Shown piece after piece: positions 1 to 5,955 of a stretch of 8,786 bases of DNA. The position numbers were made by a program, and so were the translations under genes. This DNA is from Nitrospiraceae bacterium. Its GTDB lineage: Bacteria; Nitrospirota; UBA9217. Every line of letters begins with the position of its first letter. Position 1 is the first letter of the stretch. The stretch is taken from NCBI GenBank assembly GCA_003454665.1, contig DMKB01000357.1, positions 1-8,786 of the forward strand. Direction: 5' to 3'. The notes beneath the pieces were generated by a model, which was not told the origin of the DNA, did no database searches, and worked only from the letters and a program-made list of their open reading frames with translations.

Positions 1-334
1 GACCGATATCGACCATGATCGAGACACCGGCGAGGGTATAGCCGAATACGCTCGCAACGAGGGCCGAACGAACCAGCGGATGATACCGTCCCCGGTTCGC
101 CACGTACACGAGGAGTGCCATAGCGTATCCCCCGCATCCCAGTGCCGTGCCGACCACTACGTCATAGGCGATCCAAATTCCCCACGGGTATCCGTCACTC
201 ATATTCGAGACAGCCCCGATGCCGAAGATATAGCGGTAAAGAACAAGCGCGGCACCCAGCACCAAGAATGCCGTCAGCACCTTGAAGGGTTTCGTCAGGA
301 TGTTACCGCCAACCGGTTTGCTCTCTTCAGACAT
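1..334 (-). CDS. hybB: HybB, hydrogenase membrane (cytochrome b-type) subunit, N-terminal part
   Basis: Integral membrane subunit of a periplasm-facing NiFe hydrogenase of the Hyb type (NrfD/HybB family). It passes electrons from the HybA ferredoxin subunit to the quinone pool. Only the first 111 codons are in the window; the gene runs off the left edge. The start is the ATG at 334, with a GGGAG ribosome site about 8 nt upstream and 23 nt after the hybA stop. After a short charged N-terminus come a hydrophobic helix at about residues 14-35, the family-typical stretch SDGYPWGIWIAYDVVVGTA (about 45-63), a second helix (about 55-78), then RGRYHPLVRSALVAS and a third hydrophobic segment ending in MVDIGR. 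From memory these match E. coli HybB closely. It is probably co-transcribed and translationally linked with hybO and hybA. Family assignment is firm; the remaining helices cannot be checked here. Confidence 0.93.
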   Translation of the reverse strand, partial: MSEESKPVGGNILTKPFKVLTAFLVLGAALVLYRYIFGIGAVSNMSDGYPWGIWIAYDVVVGTALGCGGYAMALLVYVANRGRYHPLVRSALVASVFGYTLAGVSIMVDIG

Positions 335-357
335 AATGGTTTCTCCCTCAGGCTGGA

Positions 358-1311
358 TTATTCATCCTTTTTCGTATTTCGGTGAACGACGTAGAGCAGG
401 CCGCCGAGAAAGACGATCGGTGCGATCAACCCTTTGTAAATCGTGTGGTGCAGTCCCTCGGAACGCGCGGCAATGGGCAGCTCCCTGAGCTTCGGCAGAC
501 CGAGTTTTTCAAAGGGCACATTCGCGAGCACCAGATATTGCGTACCCCCGCCTTCTTTTTCTCCATACACATGATTGAGGTATGGCGTTACCTTGCGTTC
601 CACCGAATACGTCGAATCGACCGTTCCTATCGGATAGGTCTGATAGGTGCCTGGCTCATAGGTCAAGCGCTTCTTGGCTTCAAGCAGCAGGTCTTCCACT
701 CTTCCGAAGATCGAGGCGCCGGTGGGACAGAACTCGCAGCACGCCGAATACTTCCCCTCTGCGATCCGGTGATCACAGAGCTGGCATTTCCTGATCTGTG
801 GAAACGGGTCGTCCCACTCGAATTTAGGGATGTTGTACGGACAGGCGATCTGGCAGTACCGGCAGCCGATGCAGGCATTCTTGTGATAGCCGACGATCCC
901 CGTTTCCGGATCCTTGGTCAGCGCAGAAACCGGGCAGGCGGACACGCAGGCCGGATCGACGCAGTGCATGCAGTGCCGCTTGACATACGAATAGCCGCCG
1001 GCCTCCTGGTCCTTCGAACTGGCATCGCCGTCCTGGTAGAGTTTGATGACATTCAATGTTTTTGACGAGAGATCCAGGGGATTGTCCCACAGGTTGTCGG
1101 GTGATGAGAAGTCCGGCGGCATCTCATTATTCTGCTTGCAGGCCGATACACAGGCCTTGCATCCGATGCAGACCGTGGCGTCATACAGAATGCCGAGGGC
1201 ATCCGGGAGACGTTCCAGCGAAGCCCGGGCATCTGCCTGCTGAGAGCCCGCCGCCAGCATGAGGCCGCCGCCGGCCGCGACCTTCAAGAAATCTCTTCTC
1301 TTGATTTCCAT
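358..1311 (-). CDS. hybA: HybA, four-cluster ferredoxin subunit of hydrogenase
   Basis: Electron-transfer subunit linking the hydrogenase small subunit to the membrane subunit HybB. The 317 residues are close to E. coli HybA (about 328). A twin-arginine signal is visible (KRRDFLKVA, residues 4-12, followed by a small-residue hydrophobic stretch to AxA near 28-30), so it is exported folded by Tat. Four cysteine groups could each hold a [4Fe-4S] cluster: C48/51/54/58, C114/117/122/126, C147/150/153/157, and C176/179 with C191 or C192 and C195; ligands are probably exchanged between groups as in related proteins. YGEKEGGGTQ (about 249-258) is a HybA-typical stretch. One membrane helix near the C-terminus (about 293-309) is followed by a charged RNTKKDE tail. 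The ATG at 1311 lies 3 nt past the hybO stop; its GGGGAG ribosome site overlaps the end of hybO, which suggests translational coupling. Confidence 0.95.
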   Translation of the reverse strand: MEIKRRDFLKVAAGGGLMLAAGSQQADARASLERLPDALGILYDATVCIGCKACVSACKQNNEMPPDFSSPDNLWDNPLDLSSKTLNVIKLYQDGDASSKDQEAGGYSYVKRHCMHCVDPACVSACPVSALTKDPETGIVGYHKNACIGCRYCQIACPYNIPKFEWDDPFPQIRKCQLCDHRIAEGKYSACCEFCPTGASIFGRVEDLLLEAKKRLTYEPGTYQTYPIGTVDSTYSVERKVTPYLNHVYGEKEGGGTQYLVLANVPFEKLGLPKLRELPIAARSEGLHHTIYKGLIAPIVFLGGLLYVVHRNTKKDE

Positions 1312-1314
1312 GGC

Positions 1315-2457
1315 CTATTTCTCCCCGGTATCCGTCGTTCCAGACCCAGACGGTCCTTTGCCTTTCTTGCCGAGGTTCTTGATGACCTTGGCACCGGCCC
1401 CCAGTGCGGCACCTGCTGCACCGGCGACCACCGCCGTGGCGGCTATGGTCGCGCCTTTTCCCTGTTGCTCAACCACATGGGGGTAGGTGTTCGGCGGGGT
1501 CACGTGATGCAGCCGAGCATGGGTAAACTGTGGGATAAAGAATCCCACATTCGACTCGGAGCAGCCGAAACAGGGGTGGCCCGTGCCGACGGGCCAACTC
1601 CCTGCACCTACGTCTCCAAAGAGGAGCGTCGGGCAGTTGTTGAAGGTCTCCGGACCTTTGCACCCCAGCTTGTACAGGCAGTACCCCTTGCGGTGGTTCT
1701 CATCGCCGAACTCGAGGGCGAATCGCCCGGCGTCGAAATGGGGACGGCGTTCACAATTCTCGTGAATCAGACGGCCATAGGCGAATTTCGGCCTGCCCTG
1801 ATCGTCCAGCTCCGGCAGTTTCTTGAGCGTCAGGTAGTAAAGTACCGTGGAAAGGAAGTTATAGGGATTCGGAGGGCAGCCCGGAATGTTAACGATCGGT
1901 TTGTCCGTGACGATCTTGTGAACAGGCGTCGCACCCGTCGGATTCGGGGGTGACGACGGAATACCTCCCCAGGAGGCGCATGATCCTATGGCGATCACTG
2001 CAGCCGCATCTGCCGCTGTCTCCTTGAGCGTGTCGAGCATCGTCTTTCCGGCTATCATACAGTAGATACCGCCGTCCTTCGTCGGCACCGAACCGTCCAC
2101 GACCAGGATGTACTTTCCCTTGTTCTCTTTCATGGAGTGCTCTTTCGCCTCTTCGGCCTGGTGTCCTGCGGCAACGCTCAGGGTTTCGTGATAGTCAAGA
2201 GAAATAAGATCGAGGATCAGATGTTCGAGGGTCGGGTGGGTCGCGCGGAGCAAGGTTTCCGGACAGGCGGTGCAGGCTTGGCCTGAAATCCAGATCACCG
2301 GAGGCCGTTTCGGGCTCGCGATTGCCTCGGCGATTTTGGCCCCCATTCCGAGGGGCAACCCCATACCCGAAGCCAATACTATGCAGAACTTCATAAAGTC
2401 CCTGCGTGATACCCCGCCAAGCTTCTCACGGATGAGGCTGAAATCTCGGTTCCTCAT
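1315..2457 (-). CDS. hybO: HybO, NiFe-hydrogenase small subunit
   Basis: Small subunit of a group 1 membrane-bound NiFe hydrogenase; it carries electrons from the NiFe site of the large subunit (not in the window) through three Fe-S clusters. The 380 residues resemble E. coli HybO (372). The Tat signal SRRDFMKF sits at residues 17-24. Proximal cluster ligands are C62, C65 (CTAC), C160 (GSCASWGG) and C194 (PGCPPNP). Distal cluster ligands are H232, C235, C260 and C266. Medial cluster ligands are C275, C296 and C299, with P289 at the place that usually marks a [3Fe-4S] cluster. The two extra proximal cysteines of O2-tolerant hydrogenases are absent (A64 and G165 instead). A hydrophobic Ala/Gly-rich helix (about 336-358) and a Lys-rich tail form a C-terminal membrane anchor. 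The start is the ATG at 2457, with GAGGGGG 5 nt upstream. It is the first gene of hybO-hybA-hybB. Confidence 0.96.
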   Translation of the reverse strand: MRNRDFSLIREKLGGVSRRDFMKFCIVLASGMGLPLGMGAKIAEAIASPKRPPVIWISGQACTACPETLLRATHPTLEHLILDLISLDYHETLSVAAGHQAEEAKEHSMKENKGKYILVVDGSVPTKDGGIYCMIAGKTMLDTLKETAADAAAVIAIGSCASWGGIPSSPPNPTGATPVHKIVTDKPIVNIPGCPPNPYNFLSTVLYYLTLKKLPELDDQGRPKFAYGRLIHENCERRPHFDAGRFALEFGDENHRKGYCLYKLGCKGPETFNNCPTLLFGDVGAGSWPVGTGHPCFGCSESNVGFFIPQFTHARLHHVTPPNTYPHVVEQQGKGATIAATAVVAGAAGAALGAGAKVIKNLGKKGKGPSGSGTTDTGEK

Positions 2458-2470
2458 AACGCCCCCTCAT
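2458..2470 (-). promoter_or_regulatory. Ribosome binding site of hybO
   Basis: The minus strand just before the hybO ATG reads ATGAGGGGGCGTT. The GAGGGGG run is a strong Shine-Dalgarno match 4-5 nt before the start. The ATG inside this stretch (at 2470) is out of frame with hybO by one base, so it does not offer an alternative start. Confidence 0.6.
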
Positions 2471-2550
2471 TTAATGGTAAAATATATTTTTTAGCATACA
2501 GGTTTAAGGCTGCAGGTACTGACCGGACTCTATTCTTTATTCAGGAATCT

Positions 2551-2577
2551 AGTGTTATAATAGCATAAACAGTGCCA
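2551..2577 (-). promoter_or_regulatory. Probable sigma-54 promoter of hybOAB
   Basis: The minus strand reads TGGCACTGTTTATGCT from 2577 to 2562. The -24 element TGGCAC (2577-2572) is a perfect match to the consensus, and a 5-nt spacer leads to ATGCT (2566-2562) for the -12 element TTGCW, one mismatch. GG and GC are exactly 10 nt apart, as required. The start of transcription would be near 2551, giving a leader of about 93 nt before hybO. A competing reading overlaps it: TTGATT (2584-2579), 16 bp, TATTAT (2562-2557) could be a sigma-70 promoter with nearly the same start. Sigma-54 control of hydrogenase genes is known in several bacteria. Which factor acts here is inferred. Confidence 0.6.
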
Positions 2578-2578
2578 G

Positions 2579-2594
2579 AATCAACGTATTGATT
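2579..2594. promoter_or_regulatory. IHF-like inverted repeat upstream of the hyb promoter
   Basis: AATCAACGTATTGATT consists of two perfect 6-bp inverted arms around a 4-bp centre. On both strands it satisfies the IHF consensus WATCAANNNNTTR. IHF commonly bends DNA at sigma-54 promoters. This site almost touches the -24 element (2577), closer than usual, so a repressor or activator site is an alternative. Confidence 0.35.
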
Positions 2595-2649
2595 ATGCGT
2601 ATAATTTCAAAAGAAATAGAGCTACCGTTGACGAATTTCGCTCAATTTC

Positions 2650-2665
2650 TGTAACATTTTGTAAC
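2650..2665. promoter_or_regulatory. Tandem TGTAAC repeat, candidate activator site
   Basis: TGTAAC occurs at 2650-2655 and again at 2660-2665, exactly 10 bp apart, so both lie on the same face of the helix. They are about 100-115 bp upstream of the predicted hyb transcription start, within the usual range for an enhancer-binding activator. The binding protein is unknown; the functional reading is inference. Confidence 0.3.
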
Positions 2666-2722
2666 GCAAATTTGACTTGCTTTTAATCTTCTCTGTTCAA
2701 ACGTAAAATGACAAACATGTGG

Positions 2723-2758
2723 TCCTCGCGATGACACGTGGTGCCGTCATCGCGAGGA
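2723..2758. terminator. Strong hairpin downstream of the cytochrome c gene
   Basis: TCCTCGCGATGAC (2723-2735) and its exact reverse complement (2746-2758) form a 13-bp GC-rich stem with a 10-nt loop. It begins about 30 nt past the cytochrome c stop and could end or protect that transcript. No T-run follows on either strand, so it is not a classical intrinsic terminator. The GTCATCGCGAGGA arm resembles widespread intergenic repeats containing GTCATTGCGAGG, so it may instead be the remains of such a repeat. Confidence 0.45.
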
Positions 2759-2787
2759 GAATAAGAGTCAAAATCGACGTGTGTCGG

Positions 2788-3117
2788 TTACTTGAACGTC
2801 TTCAGGATATAGCGGGCTATCGCCTTTGCATCTCCATCAGGGACTGCTTTTTCGCTAAAGGGCGTCATACCCGGCCCAGGCTTTCTCATATTCCTCACAA
2901 TATCATCTACTGTCTTAATATTATTGGCATCACGATCCTTTTTACTGAGCGTCTTTTTTGCGTTAATGATATTCCCCCCGTTGGGATGACAGACCTGGCA
3001 ATACTGCTTAAAGAGCGCCTCCCCGTTCTTTCCAGCCGCCGATGTATCGACGGCGGCGATTATTCCCATACAACAGAGCGCAACAACAAGCGCGACTACG
3101 GTAACGGCTTTTTTCAT
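2788..3117 (-). CDS. Small periplasmic monoheme cytochrome c (class I, c6/c553-like)
   Basis: Exported electron carrier of 109 residues. A Sec signal peptide is clear: MKK, a hydrophobic core to about residue 22, and likely cleavage after TSAA (about 28), leaving a mature protein of about 81 residues. The single heme site is C40-Q-V-C43-H44, with H44 as one iron ligand and M84 in PGPGMTPF as the likely second. The layout GxxLFxxYCxxCHPxGGN near the start and AIARYILKTF at the end is typical of small class I cytochromes. The ATG at 3117 has an AAGGAGAG ribosome site about 8 nt upstream. It lies upstream of hybO on the same strand, separated by 330 bp with a hairpin and a new promoter, so it is probably its own unit. 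A role taking electrons from hydrogen oxidation is possible but only inferred from position. Confidence 0.9.
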   Translation of the reverse strand: MKKAVTVVALVVALCCMGIIAAVDTSAAGKNGEALFKQYCQVCHPNGGNIINAKKTLSKKDRDANNIKTVDDIVRNMRKPGPGMTPFSEKAVPDGDAKAIARYILKTFK

Positions 3118-3168
3118 GAGTTACTCTCCTTTCGTAGATCACCATATTTTCAAAAGTTTTGCCACGGA

Positions 3169-3249
3169 TAGCCTAAAATCAGAAGCGGCCACTCGTAGCC
3201 TAAAATCAGAAGCGGCCACTAGTAGCCTAAAGTCAGAAACGGCCACTCG
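3169..3249. repeat. Three tandem 27-bp repeats (minisatellite)
   Basis: The unit begins TAGCCTAAAATCAGAAGCGG and ends CCACTCG. Copies lie at 3169-3195, 3196-3222 and 3223-3249 with no spacer. Copy 2 differs from copy 1 by one base near its end, and copy 3 by two internal bases. The array sits about 50-130 bp upstream of the cytochrome c start, so it lies in its promoter or leader. The unit length is a multiple of three but nothing else suggests coding. I do not recognise the family. Confidence 0.9.
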
Positions 3250-3400
3250 GGGCACAGAGAATTTCTTGAAAAATGATACAGTACACACGTTTTCCGTTCC
3301 CTCTCCCTCTGTGTATTCTTAAAATACCTCGCATTTATCTTTTTAACAATCACTGAGTGAAGAATTTATCGGTGAACACCCATGCAGAAGGAACATCCGG

Positions 3401-3429
3401 TTCGCAGGACGTGCTATAGTTAGTATAAC
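3401..3429 (+). promoter_or_regulatory. Probable sigma-70-type promoter of the 795-residue gene
   Basis: TTCGCA (3401-3406), 17 bp and TATAAC (3424-3429) match the -35 and -10 elements in 4 of 6 and 5 of 6 positions at the ideal spacing. Transcription would start near 3436, leaving a leader of about 45 nt. An 11-bp near-palindrome GCAAATTTTGC (3437-3447) sits right at the start site and could be an operator. Confidence 0.45.
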
Positions 3430-3480
3430 TCAGCGGGCAAATTTTGCAAGCTAATTGAGATAATACTTTTTTCGTAACCA

Positions 3481-5868
3481 ATGATGATACAAGCGTCCGG
3501 CAAACAGACTGCGTTCCTGGGTATCATTTTCATCGCGTCACTTGCGAGCATTACGTACGAAATTACTCTCCTGCGGATCTTTTCCCTATCACTCTGGTAC
3601 CATTTTGCCTTCATGGTCATCAGCATCGCCATGCTCGGTCTCGGCGCGAGCGGGACCCTCCTTGCCCTTTATCCCCGGCTAAAGCAGAGCAGGGCCATCC
3701 CACTTCTCAGTCTGCTCCTGGGGATCAGTATTTGCCTCTCGTACTTTCTCGCGAACAGCATACCCTTTGATCCGGCACGCCTTCCCTGGGACCGGATACA
3801 GCTTCTCTATATCAGCCTGTATTACAGCGTACTTCTGGCCCCGTTCTTCTGCTTTGGCCTGATCGTCTCGATAGCCTTCTCCACCATGACCGCCCCGACA
3901 GGATATATCTATGCCGCTGACCTGGCCGGGGGAGGCGCAGGCGCGATCCTGACGTTCCTCTTTCTCTCCCTTGGCAGCCCTGAGCAGACCGTATTGATTA
4001 TCTCGATCTTCCCGCTTCTCGCAACGATGACGCACCCCGGCAGAACGATCAAGATACTCGCCACGGTATGCGTCCTGATCGTCCTGAGCCTCCTGTACAG
4101 GGGCCCGCAGTTCCTTGCGCCGCGGGTTTCCCCCTACAAACCGCTCCAGGTCGCCTTGCAATTCCCTGGTGCAGAACATATCAGTACGCTGTACAGTCCC
4201 TATTCACGGGTAGACCTGTTCAAGAGCCCTGCCGCCAGATTTGCTCCGGGACTCAGCTTCAAATACCTGGAAGACCTGCCGGATCAGACAGGCATCACGA
4301 TCGATGGAGGCGCCATCCATGCGATCACTGATGAACGGAACCAGGCCAAACTCGACTTTATCAATTACCTGCCCTCGGGCATTCCCTATATCCTCTCCCG
4401 GAAAGAAGATGTGCTGATACTCGAACCCAAAGCCGGCCTTGGGGTCCTCATGGCGAAACACTACGGGTCAAAGAATATATATGCCGTGGACTCGAATCCA
4501 CTCGTCATAGAGGCAGTCCGCAGGCAGGGGAAGCAGATTGCATCGAACATCTATGACAACAACACCTGGACGGGCATGGGGAGATCATGGCTCGCCTCAT
4601 CAACAAAGCGCTTCGACATCATCGACCTGTCGATCATGGGCGCCATGCCCTCTTCATCGTTCGGTTTTTCCGAAGATTACCGGTATACCGTCGAGGCCTT
4701 TGACGTGTACATAGAATCCTTGAAACCGGAGGGATTCCTGTCACTCACCCTGTTCATCATCCCTCCGTCGAGAACGGAACTACGGCTCCTCAATACCATC
4801 ATGGCTGCCGCTGAGCAGCTCGGGATACAGGATGCCGCGCAGCACATTGCGGCAATACGAAGCTGGGGAAGTCTGACGCTGCTGTTCAAGAAATCACCGT
4901 TGACGTCAGATGACGTCAAGAGGATAAAGCGGTTCAGTCGTACAATGAGGTTCGATCTCGTCACCTATCCCGGCATTCAGGAGAGCGAGAGCAATGTGTA
5001 TATCAAAACTCCGGACAATGCATACTATCATTCCTTTCAACAGATCAGCCGTCCACAAACCCGGGTACAATTCGAGAACGCCTATCCCTTCGACATTCGC
5101 CCCGTTCACGATGAAAATCCGTTCTTTCATTATTATTTGAAATTCAAGCATATCGGGAGTATCTACCAGCTCATGGGGAAAAAGTGGCAATTTTTCATCG
5201 AGGAGGGGTACCTGCTGCCGATCCAGTTCCTGCAAGCAAGCCTGCTGAGCATCGTACTGATCGTTCTGCCGCTCCTGAGGTTGAGAACGGCCCGAGCACG
5301 TCCCGGCTCCCCGAACCTCATGCTTCTGCTTCCCTACTTTGCCTGTCTCGGGCTGGGATTTCTGTTTATCGAAGTATCGTTCATCCAGAAGATGATCCTC
5401 GTGCTCGAAACACCAGCCCATGCGGCAAGCACGGTTATTGCCTCACTCTTGATCAGTTCCGGTATCGGGAGCGCATTGAGCCAGCGCAGGGGTCGGTTGA
5501 GCAGACCGGCGGTGCTGCTGGTCCTGGCGGGGATCGCACTTGTGTACAGCTTCATGCTTCCCTGGACCATGTCCAGCATTGCTCATTTCTCCACGACCAT
5601 AAAGATCGCTCTGGTTTTTCTGCTGCTCATGCCGGCAGGCGCGCTCATGGGTATTCCCTTCCCCCTTGGACTGACGTTCATCGGGAGGACCCGGCCGGAG
5701 CTCATCCCCTGGGCCTGGGCAATCAACGGCTGTTTCTCCGTACTCGCTCCGATACTGGCGGTGATGCTCGCCCTGTCGACGGGCTTCAATATGGTCATTC
5801 TTGCCGGTGCGTCTATGTATTGTCTGGCATTTGCTTTATTAGCACGCGCGCAAAAAGCTGCGGGCTGA
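3481..5868 (+). CDS. Membrane protein with central spermidine synthase/methyltransferase-like domain
   Basis: A 795-residue protein of the 'spermidine synthase-like' membrane family. About six N-terminal helices (roughly 10-32, 41-63, 73-91, 107-136, 143-165, 170-205) precede a soluble Rossmann-like domain (about 230-560). About six C-terminal helices follow (roughly 580-600, 612-632, 645-665, 677-697, 706-735, 742-788). The nucleotide-binding strand and loop is VLILEPKAGLG (311-321), and AVDSNPLVIEAV (335-346) supplies the usual acidic residue D337. The usual aminopropyltransferase GGGDG is replaced by EPKAGLG, and the expected DSTDP-type catalytic stretch reads DIIDLSIMGA (379-388). Classical spermidine synthesis is therefore doubtful. 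HDENPFFHYYL (543-553) matches the family's conserved end of the domain. The ATG at 3481 or 3484 has no clear ribosome site, but the first helix supports this start. Substrate unknown. Confidence 0.82.
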   Translation: MMIQASGKQTAFLGIIFIASLASITYEITLLRIFSLSLWYHFAFMVISIAMLGLGASGTLLALYPRLKQSRAIPLLSLLLGISICLSYFLANSIPFDPARLPWDRIQLLYISLYYSVLLAPFFCFGLIVSIAFSTMTAPTGYIYAADLAGGGAGAILTFLFLSLGSPEQTVLIISIFPLLATMTHPGRTIKILATVCVLIVLSLLYRGPQFLAPRVSPYKPLQVALQFPGAEHISTLYSPYSRVDLFKSPAARFAPGLSFKYLEDLPDQTGITIDGGAIHAITDERNQAKLDFINYLPSGIPYILSRKEDVLILEPKAGLGVLMAKHYGSKNIYAVDSNPLVIEAVRRQGKQIASNIYDNNTWTGMGRSWLASSTKRFDIIDLSIMGAMPSSSFGFSEDYRYTVEAFDVYIESLKPEGFLSLTLFIIPPSRTELRLLNTIMAAAEQLGIQDAAQHIAAIRSWGSLTLLFKKSPLTSDDVKRIKRFSRTMRFDLVTYPGIQESESNVYIKTPDNAYYHSFQQISRPQTRVQFENAYPFDIRPVHDENPFFHYYLKFKHIGSIYQLMGKKWQFFIEEGYLLPIQFLQASLLSIVLIVLPLLRLRTARARPGSPNLMLLLPYFACLGLGFLFIEVSFIQKMILVLETPAHAASTVIASLLISSGIGSALSQRRGRLSRPAVLLVLAGIALVYSFMLPWTMSSIAHFSTTIKIALVFLLLMPAGALMGIPFPLGLTFIGRTRPELIPWAWAINGCFSVLAPILAVMLALSTGFNMVILAGASMYCLAFALLARAQKAAG

Positions 5869-5887
5869 TGATCCGCTCTGAGGGGGG

Positions 5888-5906
5888 AAAAAGCTCTTTG
5901 CAGCTT
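5888..5906 (-). terminator. Weak hairpin with T-run after pcm
   Basis: On the minus strand AAGCT, a 6-nt loop and AGCTT (5906-5891) are followed by TTT. It lies about 50 nt beyond the pcm stop in the 87-bp gap between convergent genes. The stem is only 5 bp, so it is a weak terminator candidate. Confidence 0.25.
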
Positions 5907-5955
5907 ATGGTGCATTGACGGAGAAGGCGGCCCCGCGATCGATGCCCGAGCAGAG

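Larger units (their letters stand above)
3118..3480. other. Gene-free divergent intergenic region
   Basis: This stretch separates the divergent cytochrome c gene (minus) and the 795-residue membrane protein gene (plus). It holds the cytochrome c ribosome site next to 3117, three tandem 27-bp repeats (3169-3249), a small inverted repeat GTATT/AATAC (3313-3327) and a probable plus-strand promoter (3401-3429). I see no convincing gene. The reading frame that crosses the repeats on the plus strand lacks a ribosome site and any recognisable protein feature. Confidence 0.6.

Noticed and set aside
382..1065. Plus-strand open frame of 227 codons opposite hybA
   Set aside because: It lies entirely antisense to a gene with four intact Fe-S motifs, shows no recognisable domain and is rich in Arg/Gly as expected for a GC-rich shadow frame.
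2579..2594. FNR box upstream of hyb
   Set aside because: FNR sites read TTGAT-N4-ATCAA; here the arms are in the opposite order (AATCAA-N4-TTGATT), which fits IHF better.
2788..3117. Lipoprotein signal in the cytochrome (two adjacent Cys at 15-16)
   Set aside because: The residue before the first Cys is Leu, not Gly/Ala/Ser, and a good ordinary cleavage site follows at about 28.
3169..3249. CRISPR array
   Set aside because: The 27-bp units are directly contiguous with no spacers and there are no cas genes.
3116..3322. Small plus-strand gene encoding SLKSEAATR-type repeats
   Set aside because: The peptide repeat is simply the 27-bp DNA repeat read in one frame; no ribosome site, and it starts on top of the cytochrome c start region.
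5184..5918. Plus-strand 244-codon frame overlapping the end of the 795-residue gene
   Set aside because: The other frame has clear membrane helices and family motifs to its stop; this one reads as a low-hydrophobicity, His/Arg/Ser-rich shadow.
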